This document shows positions 1 to 9,422 of a stretch of DNA of 64,000 bases, piece after piece. The position numbers and the translations under genes are program-made. The notes beneath the pieces were generated by a model, which ran no database searches, was not told where the DNA came from, and saw only the letters and a list, made by a program, of their open reading frames with translations. Origin of the DNA: Candidatus Bathyarchaeia archaeon (GTDB taxonomy: Archaea > Thermoproteota > Bathyarchaeia > Bathyarchaeales > Bathycorpusculaceae); contig JAVZRN010000002.1 in assembly GCA_038880555.1 (NCBI GenBank), positions 62,001-126,000 of the forward strand, written 5' to 3'. How positions within the stretch are numbered: position 1 is the first letter of the stretch; every line of letters begins with the position of its first letter.

Positions 1-465
1 CACATGCCCCATTACAAGGCTTTTACACTTTAAAAGTGCTGGTGATGGCCAGCGGTGGCCGTGGAAAAAGCCTGCATCCCCTATGATGGTTCCGGATGAT
101 GGAAGGGTCTTTATGCCTTCTGGAAGTAGTGGTTCAAGGTTTCCGTCGTGGTTTCCCCGGATTACTTGTATTTCTCGGACGTGCGCTTTCAGTTCCGTGA
201 AGAAGTCAGGGACGTCGTGCCATTCGCCTATTTCTGCTGTTGCCACCGTGTGTTTAACATCACCTATTATTAGGAGTTTTTCCGGTCTATACAGACCTAT
301 AAGAGTTTTTAGCTTTTGCAGGAGTTTTGGCATTTGGGTTGGAACATGTATGCCCTTTTCTGAGAGGGCTATTTCCCATCCTATATGCAAATCCGACACA
401 ACCAAAATTCTTGTTTCCCTAGTCTTAACGAGGGCTGCGGGGTGGGGCATTAAAGGCGTTATCAT
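1..465 (-). CDS. Metallophosphoesterase, ICC-like (partial, 3' end outside window)
   Basis: Reading the minus strand from an ATG at 465 gives 155 codons that run off the left edge, so the C-terminus is missing. Calcineurin-type metal-binding motifs appear in order: VSDLHIG, IGDVKH, RGNHDG, FHGHRWP and finally MGHV. This is the archaeal ICC-like phosphoesterase pattern (COG1407 type), in which two metal ions cleave a phosphodiester or phosphomonoester; the substrate is unknown. The gene starts 10 bases after the stop of the inositol monophosphatase-like gene on the same strand, so the two are probably co-transcribed. Family call is firm, substrate is not. Confidence 0.85.
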   Translation of the reverse strand, partial: MITPLMPHPAALVKTRETRILVVSDLHIGWEIALSEKGIHVPTQMPKLLQKLKTLIGLYRPEKLLIIGDVKHTVATAEIGEWHDVPDFFTELKAHVREIQVIRGNHDGNLEPLLPEGIKTLPSSGTIIGDAGFFHGHRWPSPALLKCKSLVMGHV

Positions 466-475
466 CTGCTATGCT

Positions 476-1306
476 TCAACCCTTTTTTATTAGGCTTAAA
501 ATTTTCTCATGGATTTGCTGGTTGGCGGAAGCCACGAAGGTCAGCTTTTCCTTTGGATGTAGTTTGGCGTTTAAAGGCTTTCCGTCTGGTGTTGTGATTA
601 GTGCTCCAGCCTCCCTTATTATTAGCCACGCGGCTGCCGTGTCTGTTGTCCTAAGTTTTCCGCGGATGTCGATGAAGGCGTCTGTTGTTCCATCAGCCAC
701 ATAGCATAGCTCTAAGGCGTTGGCTCCTAGGTGGCGTATGTGCTTTGTCTTCTCAATGATGCTTGTTAGACGCGGTGCAACTTCACGCGCCTTGTAAGTG
801 TTTAGGTCTATGCCTATCACCGCATCCTCCAAGCTTACCTGTTTTGAAGGAGCTATTTTCTCATCGTTGCTGTATGCCCCTTTTCCCTTTTCCGCCGTGT
901 ATGTTGTGCCGTGGAAGAGGTCTGCCACCAATGCCGTGTGAATCGTGTCTAGCTTTGGCTCTGTGGACACTGCTATGGAAGTTGCGTAGAATGGTATGCC
1001 CCTTGTTAGGTTTGTTGTCCCATCTATTGGGTCTGCTATCACATAATTTTCGTCTGGATTTTCGCCGTATTCCCTTATGCCAGACTCCTCGCTTATCAAG
1101 GTGAAGGATATGCCCTGCCTAACAAGGGTTTCCACAATGGCTTTTTCAGCTTCTATGTCAATCTGTTTTATTGGATCGCCTCCAGCCCCAATACCGAGGG
1201 TTGGCTGCTGTTGTCCGCGAGCAACTTCCAAAAGCGGGGTTATCCGCTTTTTCACGTTGTCTCTGCAATGGATTAGTGCTGTTATCCAGTCGATCTCTTT
1301 CTTCAT
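476..1306 (-). CDS. Inositol monophosphatase / fructose-1,6-bisphosphatase family protein
   Basis: The 276-residue product has the Mg-dependent phosphatase signature: SEESG near residue 72 (metal-binding Glu pair), DPIDGTTN at 92-99 (metal-binding Asp residues), and TDTAAAW near residue 222, which supplies the C-terminal Asp. Length fits the archaeal IMPase/FBPase family, whose members hydrolyse inositol-1-phosphate and often fructose-1,6-bisphosphate. In archaea such enzymes supply inositol for phospholipid headgroups and compatible solutes; which substrate applies here cannot be read from sequence. It is cytoplasmic and lies upstream of the metallophosphoesterase on the minus strand. Confidence 0.88.
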   Translation of the reverse strand: MKKEIDWITALIHCRDNVKKRITPLLEVARGQQQPTLGIGAGGDPIKQIDIEAEKAIVETLVRQGISFTLISEESGIREYGENPDENYVIADPIDGTTNLTRGIPFYATSIAVSTEPKLDTIHTALVADLFHGTTYTAEKGKGAYSNDEKIAPSKQVSLEDAVIGIDLNTYKAREVAPRLTSIIEKTKHIRHLGANALELCYVADGTTDAFIDIRGKLRTTDTAAAWLIIREAGALITTPDGKPLNAKLHPKEKLTFVASANQQIHEKILSLIKKG

Positions 1307-1393
1307 GTCTTCTCCGTTTCCATTACGGTTTTCGTTTGATAAAGACTTTGCTGGATAAGGCGGAATTTAACATTAAATTAGCATGTGAAGGCG

Positions 1394-1407
1394 GCAAAAA
1401 ATATATG
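1394..1407 (+). promoter_or_regulatory. Probable TATA box for the etf/beta-oxidation genes
   Basis: An A/T-rich box (AAAAAATATATG) lies about 50 bases before the etfB start, in the only sizeable gap before the run of plus-strand catabolic genes. An archaeal initiation site would fall near 1430, leaving a short leader that contains the AGGAGAG ribosome-binding site at 1441-1447. Inferred from sequence only. Confidence 0.4.
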
Positions 1408-1454
1408 AAAACAGATGTAACAACAAAATTCAAAACCGATAGGAGAGAATGCCG

Positions 1455-2243
1455 TTGGACATTATTGTTTGTGTTAAACATGTTCCAGAGACAGCAGAAG
1501 CGGAACTTAAAATTGACGCGACTGGAAAGGGTATAGAAAAGGCTGGTTTGGTCTTTGATATTAACGAGTGGGACGACTACGCCTTGGAAGAGGCTGTGCG
1601 TATAAAAGAGAAGTTCGGCGGAACAGTCACAGCCATAACGGTTGGACCAGAAGACTCTGAAAGCACACTTCGAAAATGTCTCGCTAGAGGCGCCGATAAG
1701 GCTATACGCCTTACAGACCCAAAGTTCGCCGGCTCAGACGCTTATGCAACCGCAAAAATCCTTTACAACGTAATTAAAAATCTCCACTTTGATTTGATCC
1801 TCACAGGAGCACAGGCTGGTGATGATGGAAGTGCTGCTGTTGGTCCCGTCTTAGCCGAGTTGCTTGGCATTCCACATGCCACTATGGTTAAGAAGATTGA
1901 GTTTAGCAACGGGAAAGCTATTGTTAACCGAGAGTTGGAGGGCGGTTTAGAAGAACGTTTAGAAGTTAAGTTGCCAGCGCTTTTCGCTGTTCAGACGGGC
2001 ATTAATGAGCCACGTTACGTCTCCATTATGGGAATTCGCAAGGCTATGCAGAAAGAAGTCAAAGTTATGGGGTTGGCGGATATAGGTTTGAGCGAAAACG
2101 ACGTTGGTGAGGCTGGGTCATGGCTTAGGATAGAGAGGCTCTATATTCCGCCAGTGGAGAAGCAGGCGGAGTTCCTCAAGGGAAGCCCGGACGAAATAGC
2201 CACGAAGATTGTTGAAATCTTAAAGTCTAGGGGGCTGATTTAG
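1455..2243 (+). CDS. etfB: Electron transfer flavoprotein beta subunit
   Basis: The 262-residue protein opens with DIIVCVKHVPET, the standard EtfB N-terminus, and contains LTGAQAGDDGSAAVGPVLAELLG, the nucleotide-binding region of the beta subunit. It pairs with EtfA, encoded three bases downstream, to accept electrons from acyl-CoA dehydrogenases. I prefer a TTG start at 1455 over the in-frame ATG at 1449, because AGGAGAG at 1441-1447 is then 7 bases away rather than 1, and the TTG start gives the usual family N-terminus. Whether this EtfAB bifurcates electrons is not decided by what I can see. Confidence 0.93.
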   Translation: MDIIVCVKHVPETAEAELKIDATGKGIEKAGLVFDINEWDDYALEEAVRIKEKFGGTVTAITVGPEDSESTLRKCLARGADKAIRLTDPKFAGSDAYATAKILYNVIKNLHFDLILTGAQAGDDGSAAVGPVLAELLGIPHATMVKKIEFSNGKAIVNRELEGGLEERLEVKLPALFAVQTGINEPRYVSIMGIRKAMQKEVKVMGLADIGLSENDVGEAGSWLRIERLYIPPVEKQAEFLKGSPDEIATKIVEILKSRGLI

Positions 2244-2246
2244 GAT

Positions 2247-3236
2247 ATGACTGAAATTTTTGTGTTAGCTGAGCATAGGCAAGGACAATTAAGAGATATA
2301 ACCTTTGAAATGCTGACGAAAGCCAGAGAACTAGCTGAGAAAACAAACGCTGAGCCGGTGGCTGTTATTTTGGGCAAGAATGTTGGTGAACACGCCAAAA
2401 ACTTGGCTGAGCATGCCAAAAAAGTTCTGCTTGTTGAGGATGAAAAGCTCGAAAACTTCAACTCCGAAGCCTACCAAAAGGTTCTTTCTCATCTAATCAA
2501 GGAGCATAAGCCCCTTCTGACAATTACTGGGCACACATCTTATGGTGTCGAACTTGCTCCTAGACTTGCGGTAGCCCTAAACATTCCGTTGGCGACGGAC
2601 TGCATAGAACTAGCTTTTGAAGGCGACGCATTCACTGTTACGAGGCAGATGTATGGTGGGAAAGTAAATGTTAAGGCGATGCTCCGCAAGGCCGAAAGCT
2701 ACATGGTCACGGTGCGCCAGGCAGCCTTCCAAGCTCAAAAACCGCCCACACCATTAAACGGGCAAATAGTTGAAGTTCCATCACCCCTAACAGAGGAAAT
2801 AACCACTAAACGGTTCTTGGAATATGTTTTGCCACCGCCGGGAGGCGTTGACATAACAGCCGCAGAAGTGCTTGTCGGCATTGGAAGAGGCATTAAAGAC
2901 CAGGGCAACATACCAATGGTGGAAGAGTTGGCGAAAATGCTGGGCGGAGTGCTGGCGTGTTCGCGTCCAATTGTTGATAAGGGTTGGCTTCCAAGCGACC
3001 GGCAGGTGGGAACTTCTGGAAAAACTGTTAAGCCAAAGCTCTACATAGCCCTAGGCATAAGCGGAGCCTTCCAACATGTCCTCGGAATGAAAAACTCTGA
3101 TTTGATAATTGCTGTGAACAAAGACCCGAAGGCTCCGATATTCAGCTTTTCAGACTATGGCGTTGTTGAAGACTTGTTCAAGGTTGTGCCAGTGCTGAAA
3201 AACAAAATCAGCGAGTTAAAAGCTCAAAAAGCATAG
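2247..3236 (+). CDS. etfA: Electron transfer flavoprotein alpha subunit
   Basis: The 329-residue protein has an N-terminal ETF domain and the C-terminal FAD-binding domain of EtfA: GRGI near residue 212, SRPIVDKGWLPSDRQVGTSG, then GISGAFQH and a terminal INVNKD-like segment (IAVNKDPKAPIFSFSDYG). It forms the FAD-containing heterodimer with EtfB. The start lies three bases after the etfB stop, so the two are translated together. The next gene is an acyl-CoA dehydrogenase, the normal electron donor. No ETF:quinone oxidoreductase is in the window, so the next electron acceptor is unknown. Confidence 0.94.
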   Translation: MTEIFVLAEHRQGQLRDITFEMLTKARELAEKTNAEPVAVILGKNVGEHAKNLAEHAKKVLLVEDEKLENFNSEAYQKVLSHLIKEHKPLLTITGHTSYGVELAPRLAVALNIPLATDCIELAFEGDAFTVTRQMYGGKVNVKAMLRKAESYMVTVRQAAFQAQKPPTPLNGQIVEVPSPLTEEITTKRFLEYVLPPPGGVDITAAEVLVGIGRGIKDQGNIPMVEELAKMLGGVLACSRPIVDKGWLPSDRQVGTSGKTVKPKLYIALGISGAFQHVLGMKNSDLIIAVNKDPKAPIFSFSDYGVVEDLFKVVPVLKNKISELKAQKA

Positions 3237-3257
3237 TCTAGCAATGGAGGAGTCTGT

Positions 3258-4406
3258 ATGGACTTTAAGCTGACCGAGGAGCAAATGGAGATTAAACGGG
3301 CTGCCCGCGAATTCGCGGAAAAAGAGTTCACACCAGAACTAGCCCTAGAATACGACCAGAAAGAAGAGTTTCCGATGGAGCTTTACAAGAAAGCCGCCAA
3401 ACTGGGCTTCACGGGCATGCGTATACCACAAGAGTATGATGGGCAAGGATACGGCGTACTAGAAGAATGCTTAGTCGTTGAAGAGTTCTGCCGCGTTGAC
3501 CCAGGATTGGGAGTAGCTGTCTCCCTCGGAAACCTAATGGTCCCAGACGTCTTACTCAAGCACGGCACAGAAGAGCAAAAGGAAAAGTATATTCCGCCAT
3601 TGGCTAGGGGTGACAAAATTGCTGCGGCAGCCTTCACGGAGCCGGAGCACGGAAGCGACATAACCAAATTAGACACTACAGCTGTTAGGGTTGGCGACGA
3701 ATGGGTTATTAACGGCTCAAAACAGTTCATAACCAACGCTCCAATAGCCGACACCTTCATAATCCTATGCCAAACAGACCCCAACGCAACCCCACCCCAC
3801 CGCGGACAAAGTCTTTTCTTAGCAGAGAAGGGCATGCCAGGTTTGGAAGCGACAAAACTTCATGGCAAGATGGGCATAAGACCATGCGTTACCGGTTCAC
3901 TAGCTTTAAGCGACCTCCGCGTGCCCGCAAACAATCTTGTGGGCGAACTAAATAGGGGCTTTTATTATGCGCTTGAGCTTTTTGATGGAACCCGAATAAC
4001 CGTGGCTGCCCAAGCCGTCGGCATAGCTCAAGGAGCCTTCGAAAGAGCCCTAAACTATGCTAAAACCCGCAAACAATTCGGACAGCCCATAATAAATTTC
4101 CAAGGTGTCTCCTTTAAGCTGGCTGAGATGGCTATGAAAATTGAAACAGCCCGTCTGCTTACATATAAGGCGGCTTGGATATACGACCATGAAAAACCCA
4201 GCCCAGCTGCAACTTCAATGGCTAAGGCCTACGCAAGCCGCATTGCCATGGAAGTCACAGATGACGCCATCCAAATATTTGGTGGTTATGGCTATTTGGC
4301 AGACTACCACGTGGAACGCTTCCATAGATGCGCAAAGATAACCGAAATTTACGAAGGCACAAGCGAAATCCAAAAGCTAACCATCATCAACTTCTTAATG
4401 AAATAG
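3258..4406 (+). CDS. Acyl-CoA dehydrogenase (first copy)
   Basis: The 382-residue flavoprotein oxidises acyl-CoA to trans-2-enoyl-CoA. It has the full family layout: an N-terminal helical domain, the middle beta domain with AFTEPEHGSD and WVINGSKQFITNA, and the C-terminal helical domain with FGGYGYLADYHVERFHR. The catalytic base is Glu366 in YEGTSEIQ. A GGAGG site at 3246-3250 fixes the ATG at 3258. It sits between EtfA, its electron acceptor, and hydroxyacyl-CoA dehydrogenase. A second, clearly related copy lies at 5697. Chain length preference cannot be read directly. Confidence 0.94.
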   Translation: MDFKLTEEQMEIKRAAREFAEKEFTPELALEYDQKEEFPMELYKKAAKLGFTGMRIPQEYDGQGYGVLEECLVVEEFCRVDPGLGVAVSLGNLMVPDVLLKHGTEEQKEKYIPPLARGDKIAAAAFTEPEHGSDITKLDTTAVRVGDEWVINGSKQFITNAPIADTFIILCQTDPNATPPHRGQSLFLAEKGMPGLEATKLHGKMGIRPCVTGSLALSDLRVPANNLVGELNRGFYYALELFDGTRITVAAQAVGIAQGAFERALNYAKTRKQFGQPIINFQGVSFKLAEMAMKIETARLLTYKAAWIYDHEKPSPAATSMAKAYASRIAMEVTDDAIQIFGGYGYLADYHVERFHRCAKITEIYEGTSEIQKLTIINFLMK

Positions 4407-4511
4407 CCGTTTCTCTCCCCCTATTTTTCCCGACGGTTGTTGGCTGATTCTCAAAAGTTTTATTACACATGCCATCATATTCATTCTACTCTATGTCGGG
4501 AGAGGATTTGT

Positions 4512-5696
4512 TTGGCTGAAAAATTGAAGAAAGCCGCTGTAATTGGCTCTGGAGCAATGGGACATGGAATAACACAGCTTTTGGCCATGAGCGGGCTCGA
4601 AGTGGCAATGGTGGACATTAGCGACGAACTATTGCAGAAGGGCATGGAGAAAATTAGGTGGAGCCTAGGAAAGTTCGTCGAAAAGAGGAGAATTAGGCAG
4701 GAGGACGCGGATGCAGCCCTTTCAAGAATAAGGACAACAACAAGTTATGAGGAGGCAGCCAAAGACATAGACATCGCCATAGAGGCAGTCCCAGAAAATA
4801 TAGAGCTTAAAAAGCAGGTTTTCGCAAAACTTGACAGCATTGCGCCGCCACATGCAATTTTAGCATCTAATACCTCGACATTGAGTATAACGGAAATGGG
4901 GAACGCCACAAAACGCCCAGAAAAAGTGGCTGGGATGCACTTCTTCAATCCACCGCAAATGATGGCTCTAGTAGAGGTCATTAAAGGCGAAAAAACAAGT
5001 CAAGAGACGATAGACACCCTTGTGGAGCTAGCCAAAAAACTTGGAAAAACCCCTGTGGTTGTTAAAAAAGATGTGCGGGGCTTCATAGTCAACCGTGTTC
5101 TCGGAGCAGTTTTCAACGAGGCTTTCTGGGCTTACCACCGCGGTGAAGCAACAAAGGAGGGCATAGACGCCTCAGTCAAATATAGCGGCGGCTTCCCGAT
5201 GGGGTGGTTTGAACTGGCAGACTTCGTTGGGCTTGACATAGCCTATGAAGTTGGAAAAATCCTTTACGAAGCCTATGGTGAGCGCTTTAAACCATGCGCA
5301 GAGGTCATAGAACCCCTCGTCAAAGAGAAGAAGCTTGGACAAAAAACAGGCGTTGGCTTCTACGACTGGACTAAGGGAAGACCAAGAATACCCTTCAACT
5401 TGATGGAAGAATACGATGTTGAAAGGTCTTGGGCTGTAGCTGTAAACGAGGCTGCATGGCTAATACACGAAGGCGCAGCAACACCAGCAGACATAGACAC
5501 CGGAATGAAGCTTGGCACTTATTGGCCTTCTGGTCCATGCGAGTATGCAGATAGAACGGGCATAGACGCCATTGTCAACAAGTTGAAAGCGCTTTACGCC
5601 AAATACAACATGGAAATGTATAAGCCTTGCCCGCTGCTAGAAGAGTATGTTAGTAAGGGCTGGCTTGGTAAGAAAACTGGAAGGGGGTTCTACTAA
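4512..5696 (+). CDS. 3-hydroxyacyl-CoA dehydrogenase with duplicated C-terminal domain
   Basis: The protein (394 residues from this start) begins with an NAD-binding Rossmann fold (AVIGSGAMGHGI) and carries the family motifs ASNTSTLSIT and GMHFFNPP, followed by two C-terminal 3HCDH domains (near residues 185-285 and 300-394, the second around SWAVAVNEAAWLIHEG and PSGPCEYADRTG). It oxidises L-3-hydroxyacyl-CoA to 3-ketoacyl-CoA. The open frame continues upstream to 4437, but I chose TTG 4512 because GAGAGG at 4500-4505 is 6 bases before it and the upstream 25 codons do not look like family sequence. There is no fused crotonase domain; the hydratase is separate at 6903. Confidence 0.92.
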   Translation: MAEKLKKAAVIGSGAMGHGITQLLAMSGLEVAMVDISDELLQKGMEKIRWSLGKFVEKRRIRQEDADAALSRIRTTTSYEEAAKDIDIAIEAVPENIELKKQVFAKLDSIAPPHAILASNTSTLSITEMGNATKRPEKVAGMHFFNPPQMMALVEVIKGEKTSQETIDTLVELAKKLGKTPVVVKKDVRGFIVNRVLGAVFNEAFWAYHRGEATKEGIDASVKYSGGFPMGWFELADFVGLDIAYEVGKILYEAYGERFKPCAEVIEPLVKEKKLGQKTGVGFYDWTKGRPRIPFNLMEEYDVERSWAVAVNEAAWLIHEGAATPADIDTGMKLGTYWPSGPCEYADRTGIDAIVNKLKALYAKYNMEMYKPCPLLEEYVSKGWLGKKTGRGFY

Positions 5697-6851
5697 ATGA
5701 AGTTTGAATTAACAGAGGAGCAGATTGGAATAAAAAACGCTGTTAAAGAGTTCTGCGATAAGGAGTTTAAACCAGAACTAGCCTTGGAACTAGACAGAAA
5801 AGAAGAATTTCCCATGGAACTTTACAAGAAAGCCGCCAAACTAGGCTTTACAAGCATGTTCTTCCCCCAAGAGTACGGCGGGCAAGGGTATGGGCTTCTG
5901 GAAACATGCCTTGTAATAGAGGAAATGTGCAGGGCGGATTCCTCGCTTGGTGTGGCAATTTCAAGCGGAAACTTTGGCAGCGAATTAATACTGGCTTATG
6001 GCACTAAGGAGCAGAAGGAGAAGTATCTTCCCCCAATTTGCAGAGGCGACTATATTTCCGCGGCAGCTTTCACAGAGCCAAACATCAGCGGAAGTGACAT
6101 AACCCGTATGGAGACAACAGCCACAAAATATGGAAACGAGTGGTGGATTAATGGCACAAAAACCTTCATAACAAACGCCACAATAGCCGACTTCATAATT
6201 GTCTTAACTCAGACAGACACAAAGGTTAGACCAACATATCGCGGCGAAACCCTCTTTGTCGTCGATAGGGGAACGCCTGGGCTGGAAACAACAAAGCTTC
6301 ATAACAAGATGGGAATACGGTGTTCCGTAACGGGCGAAGTGCGCTTTGACAATGTTAAGGTTACTGACTGGCATATTGTGGGCGAGCTTAACAGAGGCTT
6401 CTACCACTCCATGGAGTTCTTCGACAAAACAAGGGTTGGTGTGGCAGCCCAAGCCGTTGGCATGGCCCAAGGAGCATGGGAAATAGCCTTCAAATATTCA
6501 AAGCAGAGGGAAGCCTTCGGACAGCCCATAATACAGCATGAAGCCATAGGCTGTACGTTGGCGGAGTTAGCCACAAAAATAGAGGCTGCGAGGCTCCTAA
6601 CCTACAAGGCTGCTTGGCTCATAGATGTTGGAAAAATGGACCCCATGGCGACGGCCATGGCAAAACAGTACGCAAGTCGCGTGGCAATGGAAGCTACGGA
6701 CTTCGCCATCCAAACATTGGGCGGTTACGGCTATTTGGGCGAATACCGTGTTGAAAGATACCACAGAGACGCAAAAATAACCGAGATTTACGAAGGCACC
6801 AGCGAAATCCAAAAACTTACAGTGCTCAAGTATCTCCTAAGAAAGTTCTAA
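5697..6851 (+). CDS. Acyl-CoA dehydrogenase (second copy)
   Basis: This 384-residue paralogue of the 3258-4406 protein starts directly after the stop of the hydroxyacyl-CoA dehydrogenase (TAA then ATG), so translation is coupled. It has AFTEPNISGSD, WWINGTKTFITNA, GGYGYLGEYRVERYHRD and the catalytic Glu366 in YEGTSEIQ. The substrate-facing segments differ from the first copy, which suggests different acyl chain lengths or branched substrates; that is inference. It would pass electrons to EtfAB encoded upstream. Confidence 0.94.
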   Translation: MKFELTEEQIGIKNAVKEFCDKEFKPELALELDRKEEFPMELYKKAAKLGFTSMFFPQEYGGQGYGLLETCLVIEEMCRADSSLGVAISSGNFGSELILAYGTKEQKEKYLPPICRGDYISAAAFTEPNISGSDITRMETTATKYGNEWWINGTKTFITNATIADFIIVLTQTDTKVRPTYRGETLFVVDRGTPGLETTKLHNKMGIRCSVTGEVRFDNVKVTDWHIVGELNRGFYHSMEFFDKTRVGVAAQAVGMAQGAWEIAFKYSKQREAFGQPIIQHEAIGCTLAELATKIEAARLLTYKAAWLIDVGKMDPMATAMAKQYASRVAMEATDFAIQTLGGYGYLGEYRVERYHRDAKITEIYEGTSEIQKLTVLKYLLRKF

Positions 6852-6902
6852 ATCTCCCAAAAGTAATATAGGCTATTCCACAAAACATGGTTTGGTGAAA
6901 TC

Positions 6903-7691
6903 ATGAGCAAAGCGTATGAAACCCTAAAAATTGAGAGGGAGGACAGCGTTCTGTGGATAATCCTAAACAGACCGCATAGGTTGAACGCCTTCAACGACGT
7001 TTTAATGGAGGAGCTTGCAGACGCCCTAGACACAGCTGACAGAGACCCATCCGTTAGATGCGTTGTGATAACCGGCGAAGGTGATAGGTCCTTCAGTGCT
7101 GGTGCAGACGTGACAATGTTTCCAAAGGCAACACCTGTTAAGGCTGAGGAGTTTTCTAGGCTGGGACAGAAGGTTTTCAGTAAAATTGAGGAAATGTCAA
7201 AGCCGGTTATAGCGGCAATTAATGGCTTTGCCTTAGGCGGAGGTTTAGAACTGGCGTTGGCCTGCGACTTTAGAATAGCCGCAGAACATGCAGAGCTGGG
7301 AAGCCCAGAAGTAAACTTAGGGCTTATTCCCGGATGGGGTGGAACCCAAAGGCTTGTGAGGATTGTTGGCTTGGCAAAGGCTAAGGAGATGGTTATGCTT
7401 GGAACAAGGCTTAAGGCTGAAGAAGCCCTAAAAATTGGCTTGGTTCACAAAGTTGTGCATTACGAGAAGCTTAGGGACGAGGTTCGCGATTTAGCCAAAA
7501 AACTAAGCGAGGGACCACCAATAGCGCTGAAGTATGCGAAATTCGCCATAAACTTTGGAACACAAGTGCCGCTGGATGCAGGCTTACGCATAGAATCAGC
7601 TCTTATGGGTCTAACCTTCTCAACAGAAGACTTGAAAGAGGGCGTAGAAGCCTTCATGTCGAGGCGGAAGGCCGAGTTTAAAGGAAAGTAA
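6903..7691 (+). CDS. Enoyl-CoA hydratase (crotonase family)
   Basis: The 262-residue protein matches crotonase in length and motifs: FSAGADV for CoA and oxyanion binding, GGGLELALACD with Glu116, and LGSPEVNLGLIPGWGGTQRL with Glu136. Both catalytic acids of true hydratases are therefore present, supporting hydration of 2-enoyl-CoA to 3-hydroxyacyl-CoA. A GGTGA site about 6 bases before the ATG supports the start. A 51-base gap separates it from the preceding gene; it continues the same-strand beta-oxidation run. Confidence 0.92.
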   Translation: MSKAYETLKIEREDSVLWIILNRPHRLNAFNDVLMEELADALDTADRDPSVRCVVITGEGDRSFSAGADVTMFPKATPVKAEEFSRLGQKVFSKIEEMSKPVIAAINGFALGGGLELALACDFRIAAEHAELGSPEVNLGLIPGWGGTQRLVRIVGLAKAKEMVMLGTRLKAEEALKIGLVHKVVHYEKLRDEVRDLAKKLSEGPPIALKYAKFAINFGTQVPLDAGLRIESALMGLTFSTEDLKEGVEAFMSRRKAEFKGK

Positions 7692-7758
7692 AAACACTCC
7701 CACATTCCCCACATTTTTAATTGTTCAAAATTTGAATGGCGAATGGAAGAGTGGTGAT

Positions 7759-8931
7759 ATGAGGAAAGTTGCAATCATTGGTGTTGGGAGCTCCAAGTTT
7801 GGAGTTAGAAACGATGTTAATGTGGCGGAACTTGCCTTTGAAGCTTTCAAGCCTTCAATTGAGGATGCTGGGATAACGCCAAAGGACATAGAGTTTGTAG
7901 CCGTTGGCTCAACAGGAGCTGGGGCATGGTATGAAGAGCTTCTCCCAGCCGTGGTTTCAGCCGAGTATTGTGGTTTAACCGGGGCTGGGCTTCTGCGCTG
8001 TGAAGCCGCATGTGCAAGTGGAAGCGCCGCCTTCGCTACAGCCTACTGGGCTGTGGCAAGTGGGCAAGCCGAAATTGCGGCGGCTTTGGGTGTTGAGAAA
8101 ATGCGGGAGATTGATACTCCCACAATGATGGAGTGGATTGGTAGAGCTGGATACTACCTATGGGAGTTCCACAACTTCGGCTTGACTTTCCCGGCTTATT
8201 ATGCTTTGTATGCAACCGCCCACATGGCAAGGTTCGGCACAACAGAAGAGGATTTGGCTTTAGTTGCTGTTAAAAACCACAAGTACGCTTCAATGAACCC
8301 GATAGCGCACCTCCAAAACAGAATAACAGTTGACGACGTGTTATCTTCCATGGTTATTGCCGCTCCACTAAAACTCTTCGACTGCTGCCCAGTTTCTGAC
8401 GGTGCTGCCTCAGTAATCCTCGCCTCTGAAGAGAAGGTTAAGGAGCTTAAGGTTGACACGCCAGTTTGGGTTGCTGGTATAGGATATGCCTCTGGAACAG
8501 CTAACATGAGTAAGAGGCTTGACTATGTGGGATTGGAAGCCAGCGTGGCAGCAGCCCAAAAAGCCTACAAAATGGCGAATGTAACACCGGACCAGCTTGA
8601 CGTTGCAGTGGTCCACGACTGCTTCACCATAGCTGAAATAATGGCATACGAAGATTTAGGCTTCTGCAAGAAGGGCGAAGGCGCCAAACTAATCAGAGAG
8701 GGACAAACTGAAATAGGCGGAAAAATCCCGGTGAATGTCGACGGCGGCTTAAAAGCCAAAGGTCACCCGATTGGCACAACCGGCTGCTCAATGATATACG
8801 AGTTGACAAAACAGCTGAGAGAAGAGGCTGTCGAAAAGAGCAGGCAAGCTCCAATGAAAAATTACATAGCCCTAGCCCACAATGTGGGCGGAACCGGACA
8901 CTACTGTTACGTGACAATTTTAAGGAGATGA
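7759..8931 (+). CDS. Archaeal thiolase (acetyl-CoA C-acyltransferase family)
   Basis: The protein (390 residues) starts MRKVAIIGVGSSKFG and has the nucleophilic Cys85 in CEAACASGSA, the HDCFTIAE segment, GGLKAKGHPIGTTG and a late HNVGGTG. This is the archaeal SCP2/thiolase type, which works with a DUF35 zinc/OB-fold partner; that partner follows five bases downstream. In this cluster it most likely cleaves 3-ketoacyl-CoA to acetyl-CoA, though family members also make acetoacetyl-CoA for mevalonate synthesis. ATG 7759 is preferred over in-frame TTG 7732 because GGTGAT lies just before it and the family N-terminus starts there. Confidence 0.9.
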   Translation: MRKVAIIGVGSSKFGVRNDVNVAELAFEAFKPSIEDAGITPKDIEFVAVGSTGAGAWYEELLPAVVSAEYCGLTGAGLLRCEAACASGSAAFATAYWAVASGQAEIAAALGVEKMREIDTPTMMEWIGRAGYYLWEFHNFGLTFPAYYALYATAHMARFGTTEEDLALVAVKNHKYASMNPIAHLQNRITVDDVLSSMVIAAPLKLFDCCPVSDGAASVILASEEKVKELKVDTPVWVAGIGYASGTANMSKRLDYVGLEASVAAAQKAYKMANVTPDQLDVAVVHDCFTIAEIMAYEDLGFCKKGEGAKLIREGQTEIGGKIPVNVDGGLKAKGHPIGTTGCSMIYELTKQLREEAVEKSRQAPMKNYIALAHNVGGTGHYCYVTILRR

Positions 8932-8935
8932 GAAG

Positions 8936-9367
8936 ATGGCTGTTATGCCCTCCATAAAATCAAGAGAAGTAAAAATCGTACAGGATATTCCCATAAGCAA
9001 GACGCTTCAGTTTTGGGAAGCCCTTAAACAGGGGAAAATCCTAGCCACAAAATGCAGAAAATGTGGAAAACTGTATTTTCCACCGGCTGCTGATTGTTCA
9101 AACTGCTTGGCTTCAGACATGGAGTGGGTTGAACTCAGCAGTGAGGCTACAATAGAAACTTTCACCCACGTGGTTGTTAGACCAACAACCTTTCAGCAGG
9201 AAAAGCCCTACACAGTGGCCATCGGCAAGCTCAAAGAAGGCGTTAGGGTGCTCGCTTGGCTTACGGGTTTTAAACTTTCAGAGGTTAAAGTGGGAATGAA
9301 AGCCAAACTTGTGGCAAAGCTGACACCCGAAGGACGCCCGACATACGAGTTCACCCGACCAGAATAA
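8936..9367 (+). CDS. DUF35 zinc-ribbon/OB-fold acyl-CoA-binding protein
   Basis: The 143-residue protein has a rubredoxin-like zinc ribbon with Cys40, Cys43, Cys54 and Cys57 (CRKCG and CSNC), followed by an OB-fold region. In archaea DUF35 proteins bridge thiolase and HMG-CoA synthase and hold the CoA intermediate. Here the partner is the thiolase ending at 8931. AAGGAG at 8922-8927 is 8 bases before the ATG and overlaps the end of the thiolase gene. No HMG-CoA synthase gene is in the window, which fits a catabolic thiolase pair. Confidence 0.88.
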   Translation: MAVMPSIKSREVKIVQDIPISKTLQFWEALKQGKILATKCRKCGKLYFPPAADCSNCLASDMEWVELSSEATIETFTHVVVRPTTFQQEKPYTVAIGKLKEGVRVLAWLTGFKLSEVKVGMKAKLVAKLTPEGRPTYEFTRPE

Positions 9368-9422
9368 ATCATGGAAAGTATTATTACTCCAAAAACCGCA
9401 AATATCTCTAATAGGGTTTAAT